Below, one piece after another: positions 12,038 to 23,324 of a stretch of 64,000 nucleotides of DNA. Source of the DNA: Euptelea pleiosperma. Lineage: Eukaryota > Streptophyta > Magnoliopsida > Ranunculales > Eupteleaceae. Under the pieces are notes generated by a model, which worked only from the letters and a program-made list of their open reading frames with translations, was not told the origin of the DNA and did not search any database. The DNA is taken from positions 12,200,000 through 12,263,999 of the forward strand of contig CM068549.1 in NCBI GenBank assembly GCA_035048495.1. The letters run 5' to 3'. Position 1 is the first letter of the stretch, and each line of letters opens with the position of its first letter. Made by a program: the position numbers and the translations under genes.

Positions 12038-12406
12038 CCGGGCTCGGGGGACTCCTATTTTTGACCCTCATTTTTACACCCATTTTGGCGTACCCACGTA
12101 GAAGATGAATCAATGCTGATTTTTGGTGAGGATGATCTCCTCACCATATAGTTCACCCCAGCAAAAAACCAGCCCATTCTAAGATTTCTAACCCCATAAA
12201 ATGTGGTTTTCAAGTTACATAGTAAAAATCGACAGTCCATAATTCCTCAACTTCTAAACCAATCTACGAATATCGGAACGATTTGAATTTTTGTGAGGAT
12301 GATCTCCTCACCATAGAGATCATCCTCACTAAAATCAGCCATTGATTCATCTTCTACATGGGTACGCCCAAATGGGTGTAAAAAAAAGGGGATCCCCCGA
12401 GCCCGG
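12038..12406. mobile_element. Mutator-type MITE, family A, copy 1
   Basis: The ends CCGGGCTCGGGGGA and TCCCCCGAGCCCGG are perfect inverted repeats. Internal signatures (GGTGAGGATGATCTCCTCACC, AATCAGCCATTGATTCATCTTC) are shared with the copies at 23954 and 43361. The flanks AAATTTTAG and AACTTTTAT could be a decayed 9-bp duplication (7 of 9). No coding capacity. Confidence 0.75.
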
Positions 12407-12892
12407 AGCTAACTTTTATTGACACCCCAAAGTTTACCAAGGGCACCCAAGTTATAAGGGCGTCGAACCCATTTTAAAAACGATCAGTGGGCACCCCATT
12501 GCTTAAAGGCACCACACCATTAAAAAAGCTTAGGGTTTTTCTTCCTCCAAACTATACTCCTACCCCTTATTCTCCCTTATCAACACTGGCAATGTTCTCG
12601 GGCGAAATCGTCCAACTATACTACGCTGTTCGGCCACCATTCTGATGAGTTTACTTATCTTCTTATCTTTTTTTAGTCTGATTTCCCTATTCCGTCCAAT
12701 CATTCTCCATTTTTTCATTTTTTGAGTTTTCTTGAGTTTTATCATCTAGAAAGTCAAAACTCAACCATTATTGAGTTTTTTTATGAATTTTTTTCCAACC
12801 ATTCTCTTATTCCGGTGTTAATCGAATTTGATTTAGTTCTTTTTTTTAATTTCTAACATGACAATGGTTGTTCTCCTTATTAGGTTATAATA

Positions 12893-13114
12893 ATGGAAAG
12901 AAATCCCACCGAGCTACTTGCTCTTAATGCACCCAAAAAATGACACGCTCCCACAACATTGCATACAAAGCGTCTTAGGGAAGCCCGAGAGAAGTCGTTA
13001 ACAAGAGAGATAATCGATGACATCTTTAGGTCCAAAACTCAGCCAGCAGTTCACCCATCAAATCAAACGCACCCAGTAGATCCACGGAAAAGAAGAGGGG
13101 AAGAAAAAAAATAA
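12893..13114 (+). pseudogene. Captured exon-like frame, unidentified
   Basis: From ATG at 12893 the frame reads MERNPTELLALNAPKK, meets TGA at 12941-12943, and continues through KRLREAREKSLTREIIDDIF and RSKTQPAVHPSNQTHPVDP to TAA at 13112-13114. Composition is hydrophilic and basic with a predicted amphipathic helix, which looks like real protein rather than noise. I do not recognise the family. The single stop, and its position inside an element with long TIRs, suggest a captured and decayed gene piece. Confidence 0.4.
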
Positions 13115-13129
13115 AATAAATAAGAATTG

Positions 13130-13325
13130 TGTAGGTCTGTAAGCCTTTTTTAGGTATAAGTGCCATTGGGCCATAAACTTCTTGAGGCCTGTGAGCCTTT
13201 TTTGAGGCATAAGTACCATAAACTTCTTGAGGCCTGTGAGCCTTTTTTGAGGCATAAGTGTCATAAACTATATTATTTATAGACATATGTGTCATAGACG
13301 TATTGAGGCATGTGACTCTTTTTTT
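13130..13325. repeat. Tandem repeat, unit of about 46-50 bp
   Basis: Three to four diverged units contain GAGGCCTGTGAGCCTTTTTT followed by GAGGCATAAGT and CATAAACT. The repetitive minus-strand peptide that results is not evidence of a gene. Confidence 0.8.
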
Positions 13326-13720
13326 TATTGTTCAACTTATTGGATCATAATCTGTTTTGTTAAATGTTCCATGTATATTGATCAATCAGGTAAGAGATTC
13401 CAAACAAAAAAATGATGGATTCATTAAGTTTTTCTTAGTATCGGTAGGATACAACTAAAATTTACAAACTCATGTTGGATCCAATCGAAGTTGTCAGTTG
13501 GATCCAACCGAAGTTGTACCAGCAATTTCAGTTGAATATCAATGTCAGAGAGTGTCGGTTGTATGTAACTGACACAGTTTCCTTGTCCCCCTTCTACAAC
13601 CTGAGTTTTTCTTAGTGTCTGTTGGATCCAACTGAAATGGATGAATCAATGTCAATGGCGAGCAACCGACACGATGAGTTACATGCGTTTATGCAGTATG
13701 CAAAAAGAAATAAGGAATAG

Positions 13721-14065
13721 AGGTCGGCGATGGCGAAATTAGATGTCTTACCAGTGAAGAGATGTTTGTGGAAGGTTCTCTTCCACTTGAGTTAATTTTT
13801 CCAATGTTTTCAGTCGATTTAGGTGAACTTTCTACTTCTTTTTTTAGGTTTTCTACCCTTTCAACCATGTTTTCCATCAATAGGGCAAAGATGCCGACGA
13901 TGGCCAAGTTAACTATCTTACCAGTAAAGAAGATGTTTGTGGGATGTTCTCTTCCACTCGAGTTAATTTTTCCACCCATCTAATCGATTTAAGTGAGCTT
14001 TTCACTTCGTTTTTTAGATTTTCTACCCTTTCAATCATTTTTTGCATTGTAGCTGTCAAAGGCGA
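13721..14065. repeat. Direct duplication, two units of about 180 bp
   Basis: The blocks at about 13721 and 13900 share ATCTTACCAGT(G/A)AAGA, GTTCTCTTCCAC and GATTTTCTACCCTTTCAA. The minus strand is partly open across both, with the phrase MIERVENLKNEVKSS repeated in altered form, so a coding exon may have been duplicated. The family is not recognised. Confidence 0.65.
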
Positions 14066-14312
14066 TTCTCCAACATTTCTCTGACTGTCTCCAACGATCT
14101 CTGACGATTCTGAGGTCAACCATGTCGTTACCGCCCTTCAAGTGTAAGGATATATAGGGTGAAAGAGGAGACGAGCAGTTGCAGAATGAGCAAGATAGGT
14201 GGGTGCTCTCATAATAAGTACTAGTAAGGGGGCTAATAAAGGCTCCACATATTTAAGGGAAAATATGGGGTGCCCTTGAAAATTATTGGGGTTTCAATAA
14301 AACTTCCCTTTG

Positions 14313-14920
14313 TAATACGATAAAAGAAACAGTCAAATGGGAAACGAAAAAAAATAGTTCGAGAATTAGGTGTGACCCAGACGCGGAATGAAATTCACCT
14401 AAATCAAAAAAATTCTCACATGGAACACTTTTACAGACCATTGATAGTATGGAAGTTAGGCCCATCTCTAAGTGTATGTAGAGACCAAACATTAACATGA
14501 TTAGTGCTTTAGATCCATCACATTTTAGTCTTTTTCATGGGTTGATTTTTCAATCGTGGGAGTGCATCATTATTTTGGGGTACAAAGATCCAATGGCTAA
14601 AAATCACTAATCATACTGATTTTCAACTAAGATTGGAGATCGTCTAGATAAAAAAAGAGTTAGGTCATTGATCTCTAAGAATGTGTTGATGGACTTTTTC
14701 TTGCACATGCTGAATTTGAAGTATTATTGGAAAGTTTTATTGAGAAAAATGGAAATACGTATTTTAATCAATTTTAGAGAAAAAAATGGAGAATAATTCA
14801 TACAATTCAATGTATACGGTCGCTTAAAATGTTTTGTCAAAAAACTTACTACTTGGGTATAATACGCGTATAGTACGTAGAATTGCTAACTAGGCGCCTT
14901 ACAAGTCCTAGACTTTGAAG
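14313..14920. other. Intergenic, contains a diverged family C MITE
   Basis: Positions 14400-14700 resemble the dispersed family C repeats seen best at 43672-44080: CCATTGATAGTATGGAAGTTAGGCC, GGGTTGATTTTTCAATCG, GTACAAAGATCCAATGG and AAATCACTAATCAT. No gene is visible. Confidence 0.55.
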
Positions 14921-15274
14921 GAAGGTTTAAAGGGGGGCGTCATAATGGTATAACCGACTGGGGGCGTTAGCGTTTTTTCAGTTATAACCACCATTATAAC
15001 GAATTTTAACGCTCATGGGAAAAAATGGAAAATAACGAGAAATAATGGAAAAAACGGCACTAAAATTCAGATTTTGAATTTCAACTTTTCAATAAAAATA
15101 ACAAAATATAATGGAAAATAACAAAAATAGCAGGTGTTTTTTTCACTAATTTTCTCAAAAAATAACGGCTATTATTTTTTTATAACAAAAAATAACGGTT
15201 GTTATAATGAAAATAGCAGCCGTTATTTTTTGAGCATTTCGAATCCCATATAACGGCCGATTTTTTAAACCATG
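14921..15274. mobile_element. hAT-type MITE of the AACGG family, copy 1
   Basis: It starts GAAGGTTTAAAGG and ends TTTTTTAAACCATG, decayed forms of the CAAGGTTTAAAG terminus seen at 36588. The interior is an AT-rich series of TTATAACGG, AATAACGG and CCGTTATTTT words. No coding capacity. Confidence 0.65.
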
Positions 15275-15975
15275 CTCATTCAAACCAAAATGACTATTTT
15301 AAAACCATAAGAATTCGATCAATGGAAACCTATATTGAATCCTATCCAGCTAATCAAATGAGTCTCTTCCAAACCAAACCTACCTAGGTATATTTCATAT
15401 ATCATTAATTAGTGAACCAAAGCTTGAGATCAACCCACTCAACTAATTGTCAGAATTATTACAAGTCAAGGACACAATCAAGAAGTAATAATAGTGAGTT
15501 GTGCAATACCAGACTTATATAGTGAAAATTTTCTAGTGTTAGCTAATGGTGTTCCGCTCTAGTGTACACAGATATGTACACCTGTGTGTAGATGTGGAGT
15601 TACTCTCCCACAACTGAGAAGACATCAAACTATATCGGTAGTCATCTGACTTACACTTGCTATGCAAGTTATTTTGACTGCCCCCTACTCATGAGCATTC
15701 AAATTCATTACCAATCCAATAAATCAACTCTCTCCGTGGAAAAGCCATGGATGTCTATTTGATTTCTTTAGGTAGAATCTTGAGGACACATATCTCCAAA
15801 GAAAACCCTCTTTACCTAGAGTAGGATAATCTATTCCTGACTCAAGCAGTTAAACATGCAATATCGTGAAATAAATAAAATGTAATACCAAGATGTGTGT
15901 ATATATATATGCACGTGTGTGTGTGCGTGTGTATATAACACTAAATAGATTGCTAGGGCACACAACACTAATATA
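15275..15975. other. Intergenic, with TA/TG microsatellite
   Basis: No gene is visible. A (TA)n/(TG)n simple repeat lies at about 15896-15945. The A at 15975 is the host base at the 3' end of the neighbouring Helitron. Confidence 0.6.
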
Positions 15976-18900
15976 CTAGTGTTTTTGGCCCGTGCTAAAA
16001 CACGGGCAAAGAAATAAGGAAAAATATATTAATAGAAATGTAAAATAAATATAGCTATGAGGAATAATAATAGTATTTTAAATTTTGTTTTAAGAACAAA
16101 TATACATAATATTTAAAAAAAAAAACACAATTAGATTGTTAAAATAACTTGATTGGTGCAAATTTTGGCTAATTTATCAATGGTGAACCATCTTTGTTAT
16201 TTGATATAGGTTAGAGAATCAAGCTGAACTAGCGGAGACTTATTGGCCTCTTAGATTGTTACAGGTGGTGTCAGGACCATCTATAGGTTGTTACTCGTGT
16301 GTGAAGTCTGTATTGAATAAATTGCATTTTATTATCTTTCAAAGGAGTGCATGCATTTTTCATCATCGTTGTTGTATTTTTCTTATGAATTCAATCCAAA
16401 TACCGTTGGGTTTTTTAAATCTTAGAGGTGCTGAAGTCTCATGAGGTGATTGTTGCCTTGCGGAACCTCGAATAAAAAATATAGAAGTATTAAGTAATTA
16501 TTTTTGTAAACCAAAAGTATTAAATAATGTAAAACCTGCATAATTACTTATTTTGTGAGAAACTTCTGCATTTGGTTTTTCTGCTAGGATTGGGACTCGG
16601 ATTAGAAGTCTATAGAATTTCTATTTACATGCTTATTTTGTGTTCATTAATCTTCATATGTCGTGGAAATGTGTGATTCGTCTTCGCCAATGGACATAAT
16701 CACTGATATTTACAGGCTTATATATATACAAATATATAGATATCAAATTTCTAGTCTTGAAAATGTATTTCATGCTTATAGATAATTTTTTTTAATTCAT
16801 TCCATTCTAATTATAATTTAAAAGAATACATATTGAATGTGTAGCCATACTTTGCCCAAAAAAGAAAAAGAAAATACATGTGAATATTTATTTTATTTAA
16901 TTTTTGAAATCATTCCATTGTAATTATAAAGAGTAAAAGTATGCATTACAACTTTAGCATTTGATTGATGGGCATAATTGGCTTGCAAGCATCAAATAAC
17001 ATAATCTTAATATATGTACATCATCTATCCTTTATCCAGTGATATTTTTTTCTCTTTCATGTTCTGTTTCTAACCATGCCTGACATAGCTTTATCTACTT
17101 ATACCATCAGTTAGAGGCATAGCAATGGCATATTCTTCATAATCCAATGAGAAATTTATATCTAACACCTGCCCTCTCCCACCACCACCCAATGATTACA
17201 ACATTTTCACATAGTGGTCAATCTCCAACCCAACCCATGTTAGTTTTTTCCAACCCAAACCAAGTTAGTCATTTTCAGACATTTTTTTGAATTTTTTTTA
17301 ATAAAAACAAATCAAAGCTCGTCCTTTCTTCCTCCGCCACATCTACTTTGTTTGGAAGTGTTTTTCCAACACAACCTAGGTTAATCGTTTTCAGCCTTTT
17401 CTTATTGGTTTTTAAGCATATTTCATGCAAAACACATAGTACTTTTCAACTACAACTGCAGCTACATAAATAGAAAAATAATAATAATAAGGGCTTGTTT
17501 TGATCACATTTTTTGCGTCTAATATTCATATTTTTTTTTTATAGATCAAAATGGCAAAAACAAACAGACCATAAAAATTATTAAAAAAATTTCTATTTTA
17601 AGCATCAAATATGAACCATTATGAATGCAATCTCGCGGGAAGAGTTCCAATTGAAGGAGAATAGGAGTTGGACTTAGAAGATCGGGTTGCATCAACTATG
17701 GCTTCTTCGGCTATCTGAATCGTTTGGAAGCACGAAAACGCAAAGGGATCACCGTGGCCAAGAGGGATAGTCAGCGTCTCATCTCCTGCATATAGAATCC
17801 TTAAGCATGTTGAGAATCTCTCTAATAGTGATGTTGAAAGCTGTGTAGACGCAACGTGACATATTATTAGATAACACTAACCGTATGGTTGTTTGGCCCA
17901 TCCTTAGGACATGAGGCCTGTAACAATCATCCAAAAAAAATCCTCATTATGCACAAATGCACAAAAATCCACATTAAGATACAATGTATGCTTCATTATT
18001 ATGATAGCAAACATCATAGAATGTAGTTAATTATTCTTATTACTATATTTTCTTGTAAGATGTAATGGTTATCTAATGCTAAGTATAGATACAAAGAATA
18101 GATAGATCAATTTTATTTTATTAGTTGTAAAATGAGAAAGACGGAATGCACACATACTAACCATATCAATTGGATGAGAATATCAGGTATAACCTAAATG
18201 TACATAAATATTGTCATTTGCCCTTATGCAACATCATTTGCCCTCAACATAGAACTTTTTTTTTAACATCCCAAACAGATAGAAATAAATAAAAAATTAC
18301 TTGTTATCACATACCAAACAACCCAAAAAAATAAAATAATATGCAAGGCAAGAGGCCAAGAGGCTGTGTCTTACATTCCTCACCATTTGATTGAAATCGA
18401 ACCTCTCTAACGCGTGCAAACACACAAATATCCAAAAACGCAGTGAAAGGGTGTGAAATCAAAGAAAGAAGAATATGCTAAAAATTTTGCATTCATTATC
18501 TCCTGGACGGATTGTGATTTACACAATTCTCATTCCTACATGCAATCGACGGCCGTCATCACATCATCGTATGAACACAACCACAAGAGGAAAGTTAATT
18601 CATAAAGAACATTACATACTATAGATACGGTGTAAGAAATTTTTGGTAAAATTTATCTTTTTGAACTTCTCCTAGTGGTTTTTAAGACACTTTTTAGTAA
18701 CCAAAAAAAAGCCAATAGGAGAAATCACCAAGATTTTTGTTGCTAAATTTTTTGATAAGCCACTTTAAACGTGTTTGAAAAATTACTGTCAAAATTTTGT
18801 GACCAAAAATCATAGAGACGTCACCATGCATGAATACTGTTTTTTTAGTAGACTGGCCAAAAAACAAAGAATATAACAATAAAAAGTGAGTTGGTTACAT

Positions 18901-20260
18901 AGAGAGAAATTCGTAGAGTAAGTGGACTGATTTAGGGATAAAGAAAAGGGAAGTTGGATCAACCCAACTTGGGTTCATCAACTCAGCATCTTCCAACTTT
19001 GGCAATTCAAATAATAACTCTACATTGGCCGAAAAAGATAAGTGAGCCAAAAAGCAAAATATCAGTTAGGAAAATAGATTAAAATATCACCTCTGCGAAG
19101 CGTTGATACCCAAAACTTCTAATACTAATCACCCTTAAGCTCCTTACTATGCAAATTCACTCCCTTTGCACGTAATGCATGTTGCAATGCCTTCCCATCT
19201 ATCTAGCCAAACACATCTCGGAATTGACTGCAAAATAAACCCATAAACTTTTTAAATGTTCTCTGATTTAGACAGAAAAGAAAGGACAACTTCATATTGA
19301 ATAAGAAACCTTTCTCTTATGTTGTTGATGTGGCAAGGTTGGACAGGACTTCATGCCCAGTGTCTATCGAGTGAGATCGTTATAACAATGATAGTGTTGC
19401 TGGTGACAAAATGGACAGTAGTCATGATAAACCCCATTAGGAGAGCAGAGGGTAGAGGGCAAAGGACGACAAATATCCATGTCCACAGTTAGAATCCTCT
19501 GTAGCGACAAAGAGGGATCATCTTTCTGATTGTATTCTTTTCTACACCTCTCTCCCTCTCCCTCTCCCACCCTCACCCCAACCCACACAAATAAAAACAA
19601 TGTCAAAGGATGCTAAACTTTGACTCCACCACGGCTTTTCAATTGCAAGACAAATGAAGTCACAACGCTATTTTATTAGGTTTTATGAATGGTTGGCGAG
19701 GTGGAGAAGAAATGGAGAGCCGTAGTTATGGAGGCGGTGGTAACTAATAATGAGAAAGCTGTTTGCAAAGCTAGAAGGAGATGTTGTGGAAACTGAACAG
19801 TTGTGAAGGCCGCGTTGGTATATAATTTAGGAATTGTGAGGGAATTAAGGAATAGTTATTGAGATTTTAAGAAAAAATAAATTGAGTTTGTGAAAAAGTC
19901 TAAACTATCCTTAATGTTTTGTAGGCACATTAGGTAAAGTAAAAAAAAATAAAAAAAGATGGAGAAAGAGCCACGTGGAGGAGAGAGAACGTAGGTTCCA
20001 TGAATAAAATGGAAAATAAAGAGGAAAATTTTAAAGAGAGGGAGAGACTTTTTTTTGGGAAAATTTTTAGAATTAACGAGGGATTTAAGGAATGCGAGAT
20101 TAGTAAGAAATCAAAGGGTATTTTTCGAAAAAACAGTGGAAAAAATAATTAATGGGGGATTTAAGGAATGAGAGATTTGTATGAATCAAGGGTATTATTG
20201 AAAAAAATAGTGAAAAAAGAAGGAGAGCGCCACTTCAGCAGTGCCCAGCTTTAGTATAGA
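15976..20260 (-). mobile_element. Non-autonomous Helitron, 4.3 kb, complete ends
   Basis: Read on the minus strand, the element begins TCTATACTAAAGCTGGGC at 20260 and ends CACGGGCCAAAAACACTAG at 15976. The end shows the CTAG terminus and, about 11 bases upstream, the hairpin GCCCGTG-TTTTAG-CACGGGC. It sits exactly between host A and T (15975 on one side, 20261 on the other). These are the defining marks of plant Helitrons. No Rep/helicase gene is present. The interior is AT-rich and carries an aminotransferase exon (17632-17862) plus at least one more exon-like block on the same strand near 19110-19230 (DGKALQHALRAKGVN), so this looks like a gene-capturing Helitron. Confidence 0.9.
17632..17862 (-). 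pseudogene. Captured tyrosine/nicotianamine-type aminotransferase exon
   Basis: From an ATG at 17862 the minus strand reads MSRCVYTAFNITIREILNML and KDSI, then needs a frame change. The new frame gives TLTIPLGHGDPFAFSCFQT, AEEAIVDATRSSKSNSYSPS and IGTLPAR, up to 17632. The order I(T)IR.ILNML, then IPLGHGDP.AF..F, then A..AIV.A.RS.K.N.YSP..G.LPAR is the N-terminal signature of plant tyrosine and nicotianamine aminotransferases (fold-type I PLP enzymes). The PLP lysine and the rest of the enzyme are absent. One frameshift near 17795 and its location inside a Helitron make it a captured dead exon. Confidence 0.85.
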
Positions 20261-20775
20261 TAATAGATAGATTGGATACGCCACTCTTCTCCACAATAAC
20301 TCTCCATGGGAAATGATCTCAAACTTGATTGAAGAATTGATCTCATGCGAGCAAACATTCGCTGGCCTCAACTCCCCACCCAAAATGTTTGACACACACC
20401 CCAATTCCTTAACCCAACCTGCGTTAAGACTTTGGTTAGTGATTAACAAGGGGTACTTGCATGTCAGACATTTTGAAGTTCCCCAGGGCCAGCGAATTTT
20501 TTCCCTCTCATGCGAACCTTTTGGCTTCTCGATGTCATTCACCAGATCACTACCATCCCACTTAGTAGCCAACCTCTTGCACACTTGTGTTGGCATGCTT
20601 CCCCACTTGCGCAAATCTTGAAGTAATGACCTTTGCTCTTATAGATGGTCATTTACCATCTATAAAAGTTGGAGTTTAGGTTAGCTTACAACTAATTGAA
20701 AAAATCGCAAAAGTAAACTTCCTAAACCCATTTAAAATCTAGTACAACTAGATGGACTCTAAAAATCGTCTACCA
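20261..20775. mobile_element. Short MITE of family D (core 20350-20510) in otherwise empty DNA
   Basis: ATTCGCTGGCC near 20357 and GGCCAGCGAAT near 20490 are inverted ends. They enclose AAAATGTTTGACACACACCCC and GCATGTCAGACATTTT, a second inverted pair. A larger relative is at 39318-39655. The open minus-strand frame across this block has flanking sequence such as TKWDGSDLVNDIEKPKG that could be a gene piece. I do not recognise it. Confidence 0.5.
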
Positions 20776-22660
20776 TCTATATAACAAAACAGGATGGTTG
20801 TCTCCTCCTCTTTTCCGGCTTCATAAAGGATGGCCGAGATCTTATCACACCAAATGGACTATGGATCTCAGCCACTCACACCCAATTTTGACAAACGCTT
20901 TGTCGATGAGTGCCGTGGGCACGGGTCACCTACTATTTACCTACATATAAGGAATGAAATGGGTTGAATTTACATATAGCCCAAGGGTTAGGCTAAGGAG
21001 CCCCACTTTTTATGCCTCGAGAGGGGTGTTACCATTAAAACGGCCGTTAAAACGGATTGAAACGGCCAAGGGTAAAAATGAAAAAAAAATAGATTTTGAT
21101 GGATTGTAATGATTTTAACGGAAAAGTGGTGCTGAAATTCAAATTTTGAAATTTGAAATTTAAAAATTTTAAAAATTTAAAAAAAAATAGAATTTAATGG
21201 AGATTTAATGGTTTTCTTGTACCCCTCTTATCTTATATGGCTTCAATAATGAGTGGCTGAGATCCACTATGCTTCATATCGATGGCTGAGATTAACTCCC
21301 ACCCGATTTTGACAAACACTTTGTCGGAAAGTGCCTCGGGCACAGGCCACCCATGCATATAACAAGACAACTCAGTTATATTCTCTTATCTTATCCATCC
21401 ATCTAATGTTGATGGTTAGATAAAGAGTGGTTGAGATCAAATCCATCAATCTAATGTGGACGGTTAGATTTCAGCTACTCAATCCACCTCATTTGACCTC
21501 AATTTATTAAAAATTTGAATTTCAACACCGTCATTTTTTGTTATTTCTGTTATTTTTCCATTTCTCCCTCTGTGCGTTACAATCCGTTATAACAGCCGTT
21601 ATAATGAAAAAAACGGTAACAGCCTAGTCCGTTATACCGTTTGAGTGCCGAAGGCACCCAATTTTTGCAAATGCTTTTATCGGAGAGTGTCATGGGGACG
21701 GGCCATTTACTATCTATATAATAAAACAGGACGGTTGTCACCCCCTCTTATCTGGCTTCATAAAGGATGGCCGAGATCTTATCACACCAAATGGACTATG
21801 GATCTCAGCCACTCACACCCAATTTTGACAAACGCTTTGTCGATGAGTGCCGTGGGCACGGGTCACCTACTATTTACCTACATATAAGGAATGAAATGGG
21901 TTGAATTTACATATAGCCCAAGGGTTAGGCTCAGGAGCCCCACTTTTTACGCCTCGAGAGGGGTGTTACCATTAAAACGGCTGTTAAAACGGATTGAAAC
22001 GGCCAAGGGCAAAAATGAAAAAAAATAGATTTTGATGGATTTTAATGATTTTAACGGAAAAAAGTGGTGCTGAAATTCAAAATTTGAAATTTGAAATTTG
22101 AAATTTGAAATTTGAAATTTGAAAATTGAAAAAATTTAAAAAAAAAATAGAATTTAATGGAGATTTAATGGTTTTCTTGTACCCCTCTTATCTTATATGG
22201 CTTCAATAATGAGTGGCTGAGATCCACTGTGCTTCATATCGATGGCTGAGATTAACTCCCACCCAATTTTGACAAACGCTTTGTTGGAAAGTGTCAGAGA
22301 GTACCGTGGGCATGGGCCATTTACTATTTTATATAACAAAACACATTGGTTGTCTCCCTACTTATACCTCCTCTTATAAGCATCAACAAAGAAGGACCGA
22401 GATCTAATCCTCCCCCAAATGGACGGTGGATCTCCTCCACTCACCTGATTTTGGCAAATTCTTTGTCGAGGAGTGCCGATGGCATGGGGCACCTACTAGT
22501 ATATAACAAAACAGAGAAGTCACTTAACCCCCCTCTTATCGGCTTCACAAAGGATGGCCGAGATCTTATCACCCCAAATGGATGGTGGATCTAAGCCACT
22601 CACACCCGATTTTGGCAAACGGTTTGTCAAAGAGTGCTGTGGGCACGGGCCACCTACTAG
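20776..22660 (+). mobile_element. Head-to-tail array of short Helitrons, cluster 1
   Basis: Starts of the type TCTATATAA(C/T)AAAACAG(G) occur at 20776 and 21713, with weaker ones near 22327 and 22500. Ends of the type GTGCCGTGGGCACGGGCCACCTACTAG (hairpin then CTAG) occur at about 20947, 21711, 21885, 22323, 22499 and 22660, some decayed to CTAT. In places one end abuts the next start. Units share GATGGCCGAGATCTTATCAC, GGATCTCAGCCACTCACACC and TTTTGACAAACGCTTTGTC. A block of about 600 bp from 20776 is repeated from 21713 (period 937), including an embedded AACGG repeat. No genes are carried. Confidence 0.8.
21030..21240. repeat. AACGG-family repeat inside the Helitron array (first copy)
   Basis: TTAAAACGGCCGTTAAAACGG followed by AT-rich words. 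Its near-identical partner is at about 21968-22200, duplicated together with the surrounding Helitron unit. Confidence 0.65.
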
Positions 22661-23324
22661 TGTCCTATATGAACAGAATCCCCGTGGTCCCAACTCTGCT
22701 ACGCCTAAAATTAAAATCTAATCCTGATCTATGACATCCTTTTCCGCTCTCAGAATAAGAAAGTGAAGAGTCAGATTTTTTAAGAATATATATATATATA
22801 TCTTGTGAATGAAATTGAGAACATTTTTGCTGAGGAGCACATAAAAATGCACCATGTGGCACATTCTTTTGAGTCAACGGATCGTAGAATGATTTGTCAA
22901 CCCCTCAGTAGACTGACACACTAAATATCAACCTGATGAGGGATCTCTAGCCATTCGATATGAGTACGTAAAAAATGCTTGAATTAAACGGCTAGAAATC
23001 ACCCCATGATAATGCACAAATCAAATGACAATAAATCATCAATCAGGATGGTTTTGGTTGTGTTGGTCCATCAAGGATTGGGCCAATCCATTGATGGGTT
23101 AGTGGGCTTGAAAGAGTACCAAATGGCCCGTTTTCATGCGCCCCGGCCCACTGGCTTCTGGATCCCACAGTTCAACAATTTGTTGGAAATAATTTAGTAT
23201 AGGTGGGTCTGAATTAGGCCTGCATTTTGAGTTGGGTTAACCCGCTGCCCGAATGAACCATCCTACTTAATGTGTAAGTTGGACTAGGGATGGACTGGGG
23301 CTTGAGCTTACGAGTGAGTCTAGA
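22661..23324. other. No gene visible; contains (TA)n at 22788-22801
   Basis: The stretch follows the last Helitron of cluster 1. Positions 22850-23000 carry fragments reminiscent of family C ends (GTGGCACATTC). I see no supported coding sequence. Confidence 0.5.

Larger units (their letters stand above)
12411..14312. mobile_element. Pack-MULE-like element with captured exon
   Basis: The left end (AACTTTTATTGACACCCCAA...AAGGGCACCC) is the inverted complement of the right end (GGGTGCCCTTGAAAATTATTGGGGTTTCAATAAAACTT), with TIR similarity over about 50-70 bp. Inside are a gene-like leader (TAGGGTTTTTCTTCCTCC near 12530), a plus-strand coding-like exon (12893-13114), an unrelated tandem repeat and a duplicated block. 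There is no transposase, and no clear 9-bp duplication was found. The Pack-MULE assignment rests on long TIRs plus gene-like cargo. Confidence 0.55.

Noticed and set aside
13026..13295. Repetitive minus-strand peptide (KKAHRPQEVYG)
   Set aside because: Arises from the roughly 46-bp tandem repeat. No start context or family.
20195..20614. Minus-strand 139-codon frame
   Set aside because: It crosses the Helitron boundary at 20260 and a family D MITE, so it is a composite without a family match. A small gene piece inside it cannot be excluded.
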